A stretch of 64,000 bases of DNA from Pseudoalteromonas haloplanktis ATCC 14393. GTDB taxonomy: Bacteria > Pseudomonadota > Gammaproteobacteria > Enterobacterales > Alteromonadaceae. Under the pieces are notes generated by a model that did no database searches, had not been told where the DNA came from, and worked only from the letters and a program-made list of their open reading frames with translations. Position numbers and translations under genes: made by a program. Positions 1 through 10,309 of this stretch are shown in pieces. Location: NCBI RefSeq assembly GCF_000238355.1, contig NZ_AHCA01000009.1, positions 163,432 to 227,431 on the forward strand. Reading direction: 5' to 3'. Each line of letters opens with the position of its first letter. The first letter of the stretch is position 1.

Positions 1-2
1 GT

Positions 3-113
3 GAAGCTGCGCCGAATCAACACCCCAGCGGTATGCAGGCAGGAATGAGCGACGCAGGACAAATAATAACTGCGCTAGTGAATGCTTATTTACAAGCCAG
101 AGAGCAGCTATAA
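3..113 (+). CDS. C-terminal fragment of an unrecognised protein (5' end outside window)
   Basis: Reading frame 3 is open from the window edge to a TAA at 111-113 and gives about 36 residues ending in AYLQAREQL. It stops three bases before the stop codon of the convergent GGDEF/EAL gene, a natural spacing for a real gene end. Too little is present to name a family. The fragment could be a fortuitous open stretch, but no other coding frame explains this edge. Confidence 0.45.
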   Translation, partial: EAAPNQHPSGMQAGMSDAGQIITALVNAYLQAREQL

Positions 114-116
114 CAG

Positions 117-1847
117 CTATTGATGCTCAATTTGCCATTGCTTAAGCCAAGAGATCATGCCAACACTACTCAATGGATGACTAAAGTAATACCCTTGTGC
201 AGCGTAAGTATTTAAGCTTTTCACAAAGTTTAGCTGCTCACGGGTTTCAACCCCTTCGCAAATGACTTTCGCATTTTGCTGATTATGCATATCGACCATA
301 CCACTTATCAAACTGCGAACATGGCTTTGTTGACTAAAATCGGCAGTTAATGCCGGGGCTATTTTTACATACTCAACCGCTAAATTTGGCAGTTTAGCTA
401 ACCAAATAGGGCTATCGCCAAGACCATCCACACACACTTTAATCCCTATGCTATTTATGCGCGACACCATGGCTTTACCCTGCTCGTCTAGGCTCATAAA
501 CAAGTTTAATGGGCACTCAATAATTAAATCACCCGCTTGTAGATTATGCTCAGCAAAGATGCGATCGATAAACTCAATAAATTCTTCATTGAGCATTTCT
601 GAACCAAATAGATTGATACTTAAAGGCATACTAATACCTTCCATTCGCAGTGCCATAGCAAGTTCCGCAGCGCGCTCTATTACAAAGGTCGCTAATGGAT
701 AGGCAAGCCCAGCCACACGTATATCATCTATAAAACGGTTGGCTGATAAGATCCCTTGTCGAGGATGCTGCCAACGTAGCAATAACTCTAAAAACTCAAT
801 TTTTTCATGCTGATTACAAATAATCGGCTGGAAATACAATTCAAACTCACTGGTAAAATCTATATTTGCGAGCTCTTGTAAGCGGGCTTGCTGTTCTATT
901 TGCTCTATTTTCATTTGTTGATGATAAGCAACCACTTGTTGTTGAGGGTGGCTATCTAACGCGAGAAAAGCGAACGAAATTAGATTATCAAAGCTATTTT
1001 CTTGCTCATCACAATCTACAAAACTCGCCCGCGCGCTTACTTTGATGGTGCAGTTAGCTACATTAAAAGGCTTTACTGTCGCCCCTAATATTTGATTGAT
1101 TAGCTGTTCATGTAAGTGTTTTTGGTGGGCTAAATTACAAATAAAAGCAAAGTTAAGTCCACCTAAATGCGCTAACTTCTGCTCACCCGCTAAGCTAATC
1201 ACTTCATCAATAAGAAGTAATTGCTTAATACGGTTCGCCGACTGCGCAAGTAATAAGTCACCAAAATCACGACCAATATGCTGATTAACTTGTGCAAACC
1301 CTTCTAAACGAAATACCACCAAGGCTGCACGCTGTGGGTTATCTTTACGCCACTGATAATAACGTTGGCGTAACAGTGTAGTGTTAGGTAAATTTAATAA
1401 CGGCGCAGGTTCCATGTAACTGGCACTACTAAGTTGAGTTGTTTCATCTGCGCTAGTTGTCAGCTCTTCATCAGTAAAATAGCCTGATATCGTTAATACT
1501 ATGCTCGCCAGTACAATCAAATAAAGTGGTGACCCCAATAATAAATGAGCGGCTAAAAATACGGTAAACACCAAAGCAGAACAGCAACTGATTGTTAGCA
1601 TCGTCCATTTATCTTGCGAAAATGCCAACCATAAATGTAAGCCGATACTGGCTGCGAAGAATAACTCCAAAAAGTTAAGCTCATTACTTAATACTGCCAG
1701 CGCTAGTACGCTATTGATCAAGTAACTCAAACGGAATAACGGCTTTTGAGTAACGCACAAAGCGCAGATCATCGCCATTAAAACAGCACCGGCCAAAAAA
1801 ACAGGTAATTGTGTGGTTAAGTAATGCGCTCCCTGCAGTATGTTCAA
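117..1847 (-). CDS. Membrane-anchored GGDEF/EAL protein with degenerate motifs
   Basis: A 576-residue protein of the cyclic-di-GMP family. Residues about 12-125 hold several hydrophobic segments, so it sits in the inner membrane. Residues about 150-310 form a GGDEF-like domain whose signature reads GGLNF instead of GG(D/E)EF, so cyclase activity is unlikely. Residues about 335-570 form an EAL-like domain: EAL reads ELL, the INL(S) Asn, a following Glu, the VKI Lys and the EGVE motif are kept, but the DDFGTG loop reads DGLGDS and so loses one metal-binding Asp. The sequence therefore suggests a c-di-GMP-binding or protein-interaction module rather than an active enzyme. It is a single gene convergent with the fragment at the window edge. 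Residual phosphodiesterase activity cannot be excluded. Confidence 0.85.
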   Translation of the reverse strand: MNILQGAHYLTTQLPVFLAGAVLMAMICALCVTQKPLFRLSYLINSVLALAVLSNELNFLELFFAASIGLHLWLAFSQDKWTMLTISCCSALVFTVFLAAHLLLGSPLYLIVLASIVLTISGYFTDEELTTSADETTQLSSASYMEPAPLLNLPNTTLLRQRYYQWRKDNPQRAALVVFRLEGFAQVNQHIGRDFGDLLLAQSANRIKQLLLIDEVISLAGEQKLAHLGGLNFAFICNLAHQKHLHEQLINQILGATVKPFNVANCTIKVSARASFVDCDEQENSFDNLISFAFLALDSHPQQQVVAYHQQMKIEQIEQQARLQELANIDFTSEFELYFQPIICNQHEKIEFLELLLRWQHPRQGILSANRFIDDIRVAGLAYPLATFVIERAAELAMALRMEGISMPLSINLFGSEMLNEEFIEFIDRIFAEHNLQAGDLIIECPLNLFMSLDEQGKAMVSRINSIGIKVCVDGLGDSPIWLAKLPNLAVEYVKIAPALTADFSQQSHVRSLISGMVDMHNQQNAKVICEGVETREQLNFVKSLNTYAAQGYYFSHPLSSVGMISWLKQWQIEHQ

Positions 1848-1906
1848 GTCCTGTGTTTGTTAATAGCGCAATTAAAAACATCTTTTGAGTACAACATTAA
1901 TACTGA

Positions 1907-3154
1907 TTAGTTTAGTCTACCCAAAACCCACAAATTTAACAGTTTATTTACGCCTAATTGGTAACTTAATTGCGCAGGGTGGGATATCTGCCAATGTGCT
2001 ATATCTGCACGCATACCCACTTTCAGTACCCCACGATCAGTTAAACCTAGGGCTTTTGCTGCATTTCTAGTGACACCTGTTAAGGTTTCTTCTGGTGTTA
2101 GCCTAAATAAGGTACAGCCCATATTCATCATTAATTGCAAAGAACACAAGGGTGACGTACCTGGGTTAAAGTCGGTTGAGATGGCCATGGGCACATTATA
2201 TTGCTTTAATAATGCAATTGGCGGCTGCTTAGTTTCACGTAAAAAATAAAATGCACCGGGTAGTAAAACCGCGACAGTACCTGCCGCTGCCATGGCTTTT
2301 ACACCCTCTTCATCTAGATGCTCAATATGATCCGCCGATAAACCATTAAACTCAGCAACTAGCTGCGCGCCCTGTTGATTTGATAATTGTTCTGCGTGGC
2401 ATTTAACAGGTAGACCGTGCTTAGTGGCCGCATCAAACACACGACGAGTTTGTGCAGGACTAAAACCGACATTTTCACAAAATACATCCACTGCGTCGGC
2501 TAAATTACCCGCAACGACTTGCGTCAACATGTCATTGCACACTAACTCAATATATTCATCACTGCGGTCTTTATATTCTGCTGGGAGTGCGTGAGCACCC
2601 AAAAAAGTGGTTTTTACATCAACAGGGTGATTTTCACCCAGTAATCGCGCCACTTCGAGAATTTTCACTTCACTTTCGCAATCGAGTCCATAACCCGATT
2701 TAATTTCAACAGTCGTAACACCTTCAGCATAAAGTGCATTTAAACGATCTTTCGCTAATACAAATAATGTTTCATGATCAGCTGCGCGAGTGGCGCTGAC
2801 TGTACTTGCGATACCGCCGCCCTGTGCGGCAATTTGCTCATAACTTACACCTTGCAAACGCTGTTCAAATTCTTCAGCGCGGGAGCCGGCAAACACTAAG
2901 TGGGTATGACAATCTATTAAACCAGGCGTGAGCCACTGCCCTTTTGCCGAAATGATTGGCGTTGCCAATGCATCAAACTGTGGTAACTCGCTTTGCTTAC
3001 CAAGCCAAGCTATGTGACCATCCTTAATTGCCAACGCGGCATTTTCAATAGCCCCGTAAGGTGCAGCAATACTGCTATCCATAGTGGCAATATTGGCATC
3101 AGTGATCAATAAGTCCCACTCCTCACCGTGGTTATTTACAGTTAGATTTGTCAT
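1907..3154 (-). CDS. hutI: Imidazolonepropionase (HutI)
   Basis: HutI hydrolyses 4-imidazolone-5-propionate to N-formimino-glutamate, the third step of cytoplasmic histidine degradation. The 415 residues match the usual length of about 405-415. The amidohydrolase metal motif [14 protein letters not shown] has its HxH at residues 83-85. HAEQLS lies near 252 and [10 protein letters not shown] near 324, the other expected metal and substrate motifs. The start is supported by an AGGGG ribosome-binding site on the minus strand. It is divergent from hutC, and a perfect HutC-type palindrome lies between the two. No hutG or hutF lies in the window, so the step after formiminoglutamate is encoded elsewhere. 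Confidence 0.97.
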   Translation of the reverse strand: MTNLTVNNHGEEWDLLITDANIATMDSSIAAPYGAIENAALAIKDGHIAWLGKQSELPQFDALATPIISAKGQWLTPGLIDCHTHLVFAGSRAEEFEQRLQGVSYEQIAAQGGGIASTVSATRAADHETLFVLAKDRLNALYAEGVTTVEIKSGYGLDCESEVKILEVARLLGENHPVDVKTTFLGAHALPAEYKDRSDEYIELVCNDMLTQVVAGNLADAVDVFCENVGFSPAQTRRVFDAATKHGLPVKCHAEQLSNQQGAQLVAEFNGLSADHIEHLDEEGVKAMAAAGTVAVLLPGAFYFLRETKQPPIALLKQYNVPMAISTDFNPGTSPLCSLQLMMNMGCTLFRLTPEETLTGVTRNAAKALGLTDRGVLKVGMRADIAHWQISHPAQLSYQLGVNKLLNLWVLGRLN

Positions 3155-3192
3155 AGCAGCCCCTAAAAAATGTTTTCATCAGTTTAACAAGC

Positions 3193-3212
3193 TATCTTGT
3201 ATATACAAGATA
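3193..3212. promoter_or_regulatory. HutC operator between hutI and hutC
   Basis: TATCTTGTATATACAAGATA is a perfect 20-bp palindrome in the divergent hutI-hutC intergenic region. Its core CTTGTATATACAAG resembles known HutC sites, which centre on TTGTAT-N-ACAA-like sequences. A related palindrome lies upstream of hutU. Repression by HutC, relieved by urocanate, is inferred from the family. Confidence 0.85.
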
Positions 3213-3265
3213 AATGTGCCATCTTATAGCCTGTATTTCATTAAAATAACGCAGTGGCTCTGTAC

Positions 3266-3979
3266 ATGACGACACCTAAGTTCGCGCAAATAAAACAGTT
3301 TATTGTTGATAATATTCGCTCAGGCGCGTGGCTTGAAAACCAACGAGTGCCTTCTGAAAACGAGTTAGCCGAACAATTTAGTGTTAGCCGCATGACTGCA
3401 CGCCGAGCATTAAGCGAATTAACCGAAGCCGGCATCCTTACTCGTAGCCAAGGCTTAGGGACGTTTGTCGCCAGTTTCAAATCACAGTCATCATTACTTG
3501 AAATTAAAAATATAGCGGATGAAGTGAAAGCCCGAAATGGCAATTACAGTTGTACGGTATTAGTACTTGAATCAATCAATGCCGTGGCACCGATTGCCAT
3601 TGCCCTTGGTGTTGAAGTAGACAGTGTAGTATTTCGCAGTGTGCTGGTGCACAACGAAAACGATCAACCACTGCAAGTGGAGGAGCGCTTTGTTAATCCC
3701 GCGCTAGCACAAAGCTACTTACAGCAAGATTTTACCACGTTGACACCGCATGAGTATTTATCAAGTGTGGCTCCGCTGACCGAAGCACGCCACACAGTTG
3801 AAGCAATTATGCCCAATAGTGAAATGTGCCAGTGGTTAAACTTATACCATGAAGAACCTTGTTTGCAGGTGATCCGCCGCACCTGGTCATCCGCAGGCAT
3901 AGTAAGCTTTGCTCGTTTAGTGTCCCCTGGTAGTAAATACCGCTTAGGTGGCCATTTAACATTTAAAAAGCAACATTAA
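3266..3979 (+). CDS. hutC: Histidine utilisation repressor HutC (GntR family)
   Basis: A cytoplasmic GntR/HutC transcription factor that in characterised relatives binds hut operators and is released by urocanate. The N-terminal winged helix (about residues 1-68) contains the family motif RVPSENELAEQFSVSRMTAR. The remainder is a UTRA effector domain. I chose the ATG at 3266 (237 residues). An in-frame GTG at 3254 would add four residues (241), and neither start has a clear ribosome-binding site. The gene is divergent from hutI and is followed by hutU 81 bases later. Operators on both sides suggest autoregulation and control of hutUH. Confidence 0.95.
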   Translation: MTTPKFAQIKQFIVDNIRSGAWLENQRVPSENELAEQFSVSRMTARRALSELTEAGILTRSQGLGTFVASFKSQSSLLEIKNIADEVKARNGNYSCTVLVLESINAVAPIAIALGVEVDSVVFRSVLVHNENDQPLQVEERFVNPALAQSYLQQDFTTLTPHEYLSSVAPLTEARHTVEAIMPNSEMCQWLNLYHEEPCLQVIRRTWSSAGIVSFARLVSPGSKYRLGGHLTFKKQH

Positions 3980-4036
3980 AAGATCATTAATATCAAAATG
4001 ATGCGCTTAACAGCGTATTTTTTGTAACTAACAAGC

Positions 4037-4048
4037 TTGTATATACAA
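4037..4048. promoter_or_regulatory. Second HutC operator, upstream of hutU
   Basis: TTGTATATACAA is a perfect 12-bp palindrome and repeats the core of the site at 3193-3212. It ends only 12 bases before the hutU ATG and abuts the GGAG ribosome-binding site at 4051-4054. Bound HutC could therefore block initiation or early elongation. An apparent TTG start at 4037 lies inside this operator and is not the true start. Confidence 0.8.
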
Positions 4049-4060
4049 CAGGAGCACTCC

Positions 4061-5734
4061 ATGAACAATAGACTTGACGAATCGCGTGTGATCCGCGCGC
4101 CACATGGCGATAAGATAAGCGCTAAAAGCTGGCTCACCGAAGCGGCTAAGCGTATGTTAATGAATAACTTAGATCCTGAGGTTGCAGAGCACCCACATGC
4201 CCTCGTTGTATATGGTGGCATTGGTCGTGCAGCCCGTGATTGGCCTTGTTTTGATAAAATCATCGAAACCCTTGATAGACTCGAAGACGACGAAACGCTA
4301 CTCGTGCAATCGGGTAAACCTGTTGGGGTATTTAAGACTCACAGCAATGCACCACGGGTATTAATTGCGAACTCAAACTTAGTACCACACTGGGCTAATT
4401 GGGAGCATTTTAATGAGCTAGATAAACTGGGCTTGATGATGTACGGGCAAATGACCGCAGGCTCTTGGATCTATATCGGCTCACAAGGCATAGTACAAGG
4501 TACTTACGAAACCTTTGTCGCCATGGCAAAACAACACTTTAACGGTGATGCTACTGGTAAATGGGTATTAACCGGTGGTTTAGGCGGTATGGGTGGCGCA
4601 CAACCACTTGCTGCAACCATGGCGGGTTTTAGTGCCTTAGTTGTTGAATGTGATGAAACACGTATCGATTTTAGAATTAAAACCCGCTATGTAGACGTTA
4701 AAGCGACCAATTTGGATCATGCCCTAGAGCTTATCAACAATGCATGCGCTAAAGGTGAAGCGCTATCGGTTGGTTTACTTGGTAACGCCGCCGATGTATT
4801 TAGTGAACTAGTTAAACGTAAAATTACCCCAGACGTTGTAACCGATCAAACATCAGCGCACGATCCGCTTAATGGCTACTTACCACAAGGTTGGAGCATG
4901 GAACACGCTGCTAAAATGCGTGAACAAGATCCACAAGCCGTAGTGAAAGCTGCAAAACAATCTATGGCAGTACAAGTCACTGCTATGTTAGCCCTACAAC
5001 AAGCTGGCGCTGCGACAACTGATTACGGCAATAACATTCGCCAAATGGCGTTTGAAGAAGGTGTAAGTAATGCCTTTGATTTTCCAGGTTTTGTACCCGC
5101 TTATATTCGCCCATTATTTTGTGAAGGCATCGGTCCGTTCCGTTGGGTAGCGCTATCTGGCGATCCTGAGGATATTTATAAAACTGATGCTAAAGTTAAA
5201 GAGCTTATTCCTGATGATAAGCATTTGCACAACTGGCTTGATATGGCTCGTGAACGTATTCAGTTCCAAGGTTTACCAGCGCGTATTTGTTGGGTTGGCC
5301 TAAAAGACCGCGCCCGCCTAGCACTGGCGTTTAACGAGATGGTTAAAAATGGCGAATTAAAAGCACCAATCGTGATTGGCCGTGACCATTTAGATTCAGG
5401 TTCAGTTGCCAGCCCTAACCGTGAAACCGAAGCAATGAAAGACGGTTCAGATGCCGTTTCTGATTGGCCATTATTAAACGCCTTACTGAATACTGCCGGC
5501 GGTGCGACGTGGGTTTCACTGCATCATGGTGGTGGCGTAGGGATGGGCTTTAGCCAACACTCTGGTGTGGTGATTGTTGCCGATGGTACAGATGAAGCTG
5601 CCGCACGCGTTGGTCGCGTGCTATGGAACGACCCTGCTACCGGCGTAATGCGCCATGCTGATGCAGGTTACGATATTGCAATTAATTGCGCAAACGAGCA
5701 AGGTCTCGACTTACCTATGTTGAATAAGGAATAA
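4061..5734 (+). CDS. hutU: Urocanate hydratase (HutU)
   Basis: HutU converts urocanate to imidazolonepropionate using tightly bound NAD+ as an electrophile, the second step of histidine breakdown. Starting at the ATG behind the GGAG site gives 557 residues, the standard size. The glycine-rich NAD-binding stretch [13 protein letters not shown] lies at residues 172-184, and conserved blocks such as [20 protein letters not shown] (about 129-148) and [13 protein letters not shown] are intact. It lies downstream of hutC and two bases upstream of hutH, so hutU and hutH form one transcription and translation unit. An in-frame TTG at 4037 is rejected because it lies in the operator. Confidence 0.98.
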   Translation: MNNRLDESRVIRAPHGDKISAKSWLTEAAKRMLMNNLDPEVAEHPHALVVYGGIGRAARDWPCFDKIIETLDRLEDDETLLVQSGKPVGVFKTHSNAPRVLIANSNLVPHWANWEHFNELDKLGLMMYGQMTAGSWIYIGSQGIVQGTYETFVAMAKQHFNGDATGKWVLTGGLGGMGGAQPLAATMAGFSALVVECDETRIDFRIKTRYVDVKATNLDHALELINNACAKGEALSVGLLGNAADVFSELVKRKITPDVVTDQTSAHDPLNGYLPQGWSMEHAAKMREQDPQAVVKAAKQSMAVQVTAMLALQQAGAATTDYGNNIRQMAFEEGVSNAFDFPGFVPAYIRPLFCEGIGPFRWVALSGDPEDIYKTDAKVKELIPDDKHLHNWLDMARERIQFQGLPARICWVGLKDRARLALAFNEMVKNGELKAPIVIGRDHLDSGSVASPNRETEAMKDGSDAVSDWPLLNALLNTAGGATWVSLHHGGGVGMGFSQHSGVVIVADGTDEAAARVGRVLWNDPATGVMRHADAGYDIAINCANEQGLDLPMLNKE

Positions 5735-5736
5735 CC

Positions 5737-7269
5737 ATGTTTGAATATACTCTCACACCCGGCCAGCTCGATTTGGCAACACTGCGTAAAATTAATCTTT
5801 CGCCAGTTAAGTTAACGCTTGCTAAAGACAGCGACATCAAGATCGCCGCAAGCGCACAAACGGTGCAAGATGTGATTGATCAGCAGCGTACAGTATACGG
5901 GATTAACACTGGTTTTGGCTTACTGGCTAATACTAAAATTGCCGAGCATGAACTGGAACTACTACAGCGCTCTATTGTGCTTTCTCATGCAGCAGGTATT
6001 GGCGAATACATGGATGACAGCACGGTACGTTTGATGATGGTGCTCAAAATCAATTCTTTATCTCGTGGTTTTTCCGGTATTCGCTTAAAAGTTATTGAGT
6101 TTTTTATGCAATTACTTGAAGCCGAAGTTTACCCTTGTGTGCCCAAGAAAGGCTCGGTGGGTGCATCGGGCGATTTAGCACCGTTATCACACATGTGTTT
6201 ACCACTATTGGGTGAAGGCGAAATGCGTCATCAAGGTAAATTAATCAGCGCTGCCCAAGGCCTAGAAATTGCCAAGCTTGAACCGCTAACACTTGCCGCT
6301 AAAGAAGGCTTAGCTTTGTTAAACGGCACTCAAGCTTCTACTGCATTTGCTCTGCAAGGCTTATTCCGCGCCGAAGACTTATATGCACAAAGCTGTGCTA
6401 TTGGTTCAATCAGCATTGAAGCGGCTATGGGTAGTCGCTCACCATTTGATGCGCGTATTCATGATATACGTGGTCAACGCGGGCAAATAGATACCGCAGC
6501 CATCTTCCGTGAACTGCTTGGTGCACAATCGCAGATCAGCGAAGCCCATGTTGATTGTGAAAAAGTACAAGATCCATACTGCTTACGTTGTCAGCCACAA
6601 GTGCTTGGAGCCTGCTTAACACAAATTCGCCAAGCCGCAGAGGTGTTATTGTGTGAGTCAAATGGTGTTACAGATAACCCATTAGTTTTTGCAGATGTCG
6701 GTGATATTATCTCTGGTGGTAACTTCCATGCCGAGCCAGTTGCAATGGCAGCCGATAACTTAGCGTTAGCGATTGCCGAAATTGGCGCCCTTGCGGAGCG
6801 TCGAATTGCCCTATTGATTGATTCAAATCTATCAAAACTGCCACCGTTTTTAGTTGAAAATGGTGGGGTTAATTCGGGCTTTATGATTGCGCAAGTAACA
6901 GCGGCAGCACTGGCATCTGAAAATAAATCACTGGCGCACCCTGCGTCGGTAGATAGCCTACCAACGTCAGCAAACCAAGAAGACCATGTTTCAATGGCAA
7001 CCTTTGCAGCGCGTCGTCTTGGTGAAATGGCCAATAACACCCAAGGTGTATTAGCCATTGAATGGCTTGCCTCCGCGCAAGGGTTGGAATTTAGAAAACC
7101 ATTAACAGCTTCTGTAAAAGTAGAGCAAGCTAAAGCTATCTTGCGTGAAAAGGTCAGTTACTACGATAAGGACCGTTATTTTGGCCCTGATATCGAAGCT
7201 GCCAATACGTTATTGCAACAAGGTAAACTATGTAACTTGTTGCCTACGGGCATTTTACCTTCGTTTTAA
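5737..7269 (+). CDS. hutH: Histidine ammonia-lyase (HutH)
   Basis: HutH deaminates L-histidine to trans-urocanate and so starts the pathway. The 510 residues match the family. The autocatalytic MIO cofactor forms from Ala-Ser-Gly, seen at residues 143-145 in [15 protein letters not shown]. Other conserved blocks are YGINTGFG (54-61) and [15 protein letters not shown] sequence further on. An AAGGA ribosome-binding site overlaps the end of hutU, and the ATG begins two bases after the hutU stop. The 3' end overlaps the convergent epimerase gene by four bases, so there is no room for a dedicated terminator. Confidence 0.98.
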   Translation: MFEYTLTPGQLDLATLRKINLSPVKLTLAKDSDIKIAASAQTVQDVIDQQRTVYGINTGFGLLANTKIAEHELELLQRSIVLSHAAGIGEYMDDSTVRLMMVLKINSLSRGFSGIRLKVIEFFMQLLEAEVYPCVPKKGSVGASGDLAPLSHMCLPLLGEGEMRHQGKLISAAQGLEIAKLEPLTLAAKEGLALLNGTQASTAFALQGLFRAEDLYAQSCAIGSISIEAAMGSRSPFDARIHDIRGQRGQIDTAAIFRELLGAQSQISEAHVDCEKVQDPYCLRCQPQVLGACLTQIRQAAEVLLCESNGVTDNPLVFADVGDIISGGNFHAEPVAMAADNLALAIAEIGALAERRIALLIDSNLSKLPPFLVENGGVNSGFMIAQVTAAALASENKSLAHPASVDSLPTSANQEDHVSMATFAARRLGEMANNTQGVLAIEWLASAQGLEFRKPLTASVKVEQAKAILREKVSYYDKDRYFGPDIEAANTLLQQGKLCNLLPTGILPSF

Positions 7270-8036
7270 ATAGCAAATTGATAATTAAAACCTAACGCTT
7301 CAATAGCCGAACCATTGATGATGCGTTCGGCTATTTTGTCACTAATAAAGGTGGGCGCTTGCGTACCATACTGCTGACACTTCTGCTGATAATAATCCGC
7401 TTTAGTTGGATGCGCGGGATTCACAACATTGTATATTGGCGCTGCCACTTGCCAGTTATCCAGCACCGTAAGTACCGCATTAATTACATCTTGCTGCTGC
7501 ACCATATTAACGGTTTGTCGACTCGAGCCACGTAATTCTTTACCCGCCACAAACCTACCTGGTTCGCGATCAGGACCAATTAAACCACCTAATCGAAGTA
7601 CCTTTCCCCCCGCATTTAACACTAATTGCTCTGCATCAATTAGTGGCTGTTGACGTGCAGTGCTTGCTTTAACCTCACTTTGCTCTGTATAGATTGCATT
7701 ATCTTGATCGTACACAGCTGTTGATGAGCATAAGAGAAACCCTTTTGCCTTCATAGACTCAGCAAGCTCAATGGCCAGCGTCAGAGTTTCTAAATAGTGG
7801 CTGTCTGCGTGTCGGCTACGAGGCGGTATTGCACATACCCACCACGCATTATGTAAATCAAGTTGATGAGTTAGCTTATTGTCTAGCAATACTAGCTGCC
7901 GTTGAAAAGCATGTTGGTGTACATTGCTGCGGTGCGTACCTTGTACGTCCCAGCCTTTAGCCTGCTGTTGTAAACACAAGGGCTGACCCAGCCAACCTGC
8001 ACCTAATACAATTAACTGGTCTTTATTTGTACCCAT
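7266..8036 (-). CDS. NAD-dependent epimerase/dehydratase-like protein (YeeZ type)
   Basis: A 256-residue Rossmann-fold protein. The N-terminal dinucleotide-binding loop reads [11 protein letters not shown] (about residues 10-20), the form seen in YeeZ-like atypical SDR proteins. A YDQ-type element follows SSTAVY near 105-112. Substrate and reaction are unknown, and family members are usually annotated only as SDR oxidoreductases. It converges on hutH with a 4-bp overlap and has no evident functional link to histidine use. No strong ribosome-binding site is visible before the ATG. Confidence 0.75.
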   Translation of the reverse strand: MGTNKDQLIVLGAGWLGQPLCLQQQAKGWDVQGTHRSNVHQHAFQRQLVLLDNKLTHQLDLHNAWWVCAIPPRSRHADSHYLETLTLAIELAESMKAKGFLLCSSTAVYDQDNAIYTEQSEVKASTARQQPLIDAEQLVLNAGGKVLRLGGLIGPDREPGRFVAGKELRGSSRQTVNMVQQQDVINAVLTVLDNWQVAAPIYNVVNPAHPTKADYYQQKCQQYGTQAPTFISDKIAERIINGSAIEALGFNYQFAI

Positions 8037-8153
8037 TACGTAACATCACCCTTACAATTTTATAAAATTTCATTAATTTGTCTTATCAGATACCATAGCA
8101 CTACGTATCAAGATATGGTTAGATAAGAGTGCTTACTCTACTAAATAACAAAA

Positions 8154-10193
8154 ATGTGTGCACTTATGCTTAAAAATCTATCATTGCGAAAAAAAATACT
8201 ATTACTGATCGGTGGCACTATAAGTGTCTTATTACTGATTGCCTCTGCGTACTTTGTTAATCACATTGCCGCTTTGTCTCGACAAAGTATCGAGCGTGAA
8301 GCCCACAGCTACTTGCAAAGCGAACAACTATCAATGCAAAGCTATTTTGCTCAGTACGGAAAAGTAGTAGCCACTTTTGTCAATAATCCGCATTTAGTAA
8401 ACTGGTTTGATAATTGGGAAAAACGTGACCAAACCTTACAAGGTGCACCTGGATATGATGAAATAAACCAAGACTTTGTGCGCATTAGTAGTAAAGACGA
8501 AAATATTTTATCCGCCTTTTTTGCATCAGCAAAAACCGGCGAATACTTTAAAGAAAATGAGCGAACCACTCATTACAATAACGAGCCCTATTATGCGTAT
8601 AAACGCGGCTGGTGGAAAGATGCATTAAAACTAAACCGCTTATATGTAGGGCCAATTTCTGTTGATTTAACAACAGGCAATGCCTCAGCCGTCGTACAAC
8701 AACCTGTTTATGATCAACAAGGTGAACTCATTGGTTTTGGTGGTGTTGATTTACAACTCAATAAAATCAATAAAATGGTTGAAGATATTCGCTTTAACGG
8801 CCAAGGCTTTGGCTTTTTACTCGACGGCGATCAAAAAGTGGTGCACTTATCAAATCGTACCAACCACAAGTTATCGATTACCGATGAAGGCCCTAACGGT
8901 AAAGAAGGGCTAGAAGTACTAGAAAAACAGTTTAACAACACTCAAGGGTTTGCTGAACTTAACCAGCTGATGAAAAATAACATAACAGGCGATGCTAGTG
9001 TTACTTTGCAGGGCCAAGCGTATTTTGTGGTGTATCACCGTCTGCAATTAGAGCATCCTTATGTAAATTGGTATGTGGGAATTTTAGTACCGCGCAGCTT
9101 AATTGATGAACCAGTCAATGATGCGGTAATGACTACCACCACCTCGGTGGTTATTATTTTGCTGATCATCATTGCCATGATCATCTGGGCCACACAAATG
9201 ATCTCAAAGCCTATCATCACCCTAACCCATATTATGCGCGATATTGCATCAGGGGATGGCGATTTAACCCAAACTATTACCATAGATAGTAAAGATGAGG
9301 TTGGCCAACTAGCTCATCATATGAATACCTTTATTGATAAGCTACGTGTGATGATGTTAGACACCGCACAACAAGCAAAACAATTAACCAATGCCGCAGC
9401 GCAGTTAAATTTAGTTTCACAAAAAACTAATGACGAAATCCAACAAGAGAAACAACAAGTCGACAGTGTAAGTGCTGCAGTAACTGAAATGGCCACCACC
9501 GTGATGGAGATTTCTCGCAATGCCCAACACACCAATAATGCCGCTGAAGAAGTACAACACATCTCTGTTGATGGAGCAAAACGTTCGCAAAATGCACAAA
9601 GCGTAATGACTGCATTAGCAGAACATATCGGTGAGGCGTCCAAGGTTGTGGCTGGTTTAGAGCAAGAAAGTAGTAATATTGGCGCCGTTGTTGATGTGAT
9701 CAACTCAATTGCCGAGCAAACGAACCTCCTGGCACTTAATGCCGCTATAGAAGCTGCTCGTGCCGGTGAGCAAGGTCGTGGCTTTGCTGTGGTTGCCGAT
9801 GAGGTTCGCTCCTTAGCGAGCCGCACCCAAGAATCTACTGATGATATTCGCAATATGATTTCACGCTTACAGCAAATTGCGCAGCAAGCATCCACTATGA
9901 TGCAGCAAGGACAAGAACGCGCGCAAAGCTCAGTTACGCAAACACAAGAAGTGCTTGACGCCCTACAGAACATTGCCGATTCCGTCACTAAAGTACAAGA
10001 TCAAAGTCATCATATTGCCACTTCAACTGAGCAACAAACAGTGGTAGCAGAAGATATCAATAACAGCTTAGCGGCGATTAATAACTTAGTAAATAATACC
10101 GCTGATCATGCTCTTGAACTTGCTGATGAAGCTCGGGAGCTGAATGATTTGGCAGCATCCCTTAATAAAACTGTCAATCAATTTAAGCTTTAA
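8154..10193 (+). CDS. Methyl-accepting chemotaxis protein with periplasmic Cache-type sensor
   Basis: A 679-residue inner-membrane chemoreceptor. A first membrane segment (about 13-38) and a second (about 322-345) bracket a large periplasmic region typical of double-Cache sensors. A HAMP domain follows (about 345-400), then the cytoplasmic signalling helices. The hairpin tip is canonical: [20 protein letters not shown] followed by DEVRSLA. It should couple to CheW/CheA at the poles; the ligand cannot be told from sequence. An in-frame ATG at 8166 is an equally good start because neither site has a clear ribosome-binding site. A strong terminator follows 20 bases after the stop. Confidence 0.93.
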   Translation: MCALMLKNLSLRKKILLLIGGTISVLLLIASAYFVNHIAALSRQSIEREAHSYLQSEQLSMQSYFAQYGKVVATFVNNPHLVNWFDNWEKRDQTLQGAPGYDEINQDFVRISSKDENILSAFFASAKTGEYFKENERTTHYNNEPYYAYKRGWWKDALKLNRLYVGPISVDLTTGNASAVVQQPVYDQQGELIGFGGVDLQLNKINKMVEDIRFNGQGFGFLLDGDQKVVHLSNRTNHKLSITDEGPNGKEGLEVLEKQFNNTQGFAELNQLMKNNITGDASVTLQGQAYFVVYHRLQLEHPYVNWYVGILVPRSLIDEPVNDAVMTTTTSVVIILLIIIAMIIWATQMISKPIITLTHIMRDIASGDGDLTQTITIDSKDEVGQLAHHMNTFIDKLRVMMLDTAQQAKQLTNAAAQLNLVSQKTNDEIQQEKQQVDSVSAAVTEMATTVMEISRNAQHTNNAAEEVQHISVDGAKRSQNAQSVMTALAEHIGEASKVVAGLEQESSNIGAVVDVINSIAEQTNLLALNAAIEAARAGEQGRGFAVVADEVRSLASRTQESTDDIRNMISRLQQIAQQASTMMQQGQERAQSSVTQTQEVLDALQNIADSVTKVQDQSHHIATSTEQQTVVAEDINNSLAAINNLVNNTADHALELADEARELNDLAASLNKTVNQFKL

Positions 10194-10213
10194 TCCCTCT
10201 TTAAACTACTAAC

Positions 10214-10241
10214 AAAGAGTGCTCTCGTAGCACTCTTTTTT
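10214..10241 (+). terminator. Rho-independent terminator of the chemoreceptor gene
   Basis: AAAGAGTGCT and AGCACTCTTT form a 10-bp perfect stem around the loop CTCGT, followed by a run of T. Confidence 0.9.
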
Positions 10242-10309
10242 GTTGTAGATCAATACTCAGCCAAGTTGATTTTTTTATAATGACGCAAACTTTATTAAAG
10301 GCGCGCGTG

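Noticed and set aside
6591..7058. Open frame of 155 codons antisense to hutH
   Set aside because: Fully inside hutH, with no family features or ribosome-binding site.
9317..9988. Open frame of 223 codons antisense to the chemoreceptor gene, Cys- and Ser-rich
   Set aside because: It lies entirely inside the conserved signalling domain on the other strand. Its odd composition (many Cys, Ser, Ala) is what antisense reading of Gln/Ala-rich helices gives.
10240..10290. FNR box upstream of hemN
   Set aside because: A GATCAA and a TTGAT occur but in the wrong order and spacing for TTGAT-N4-ATCAA.
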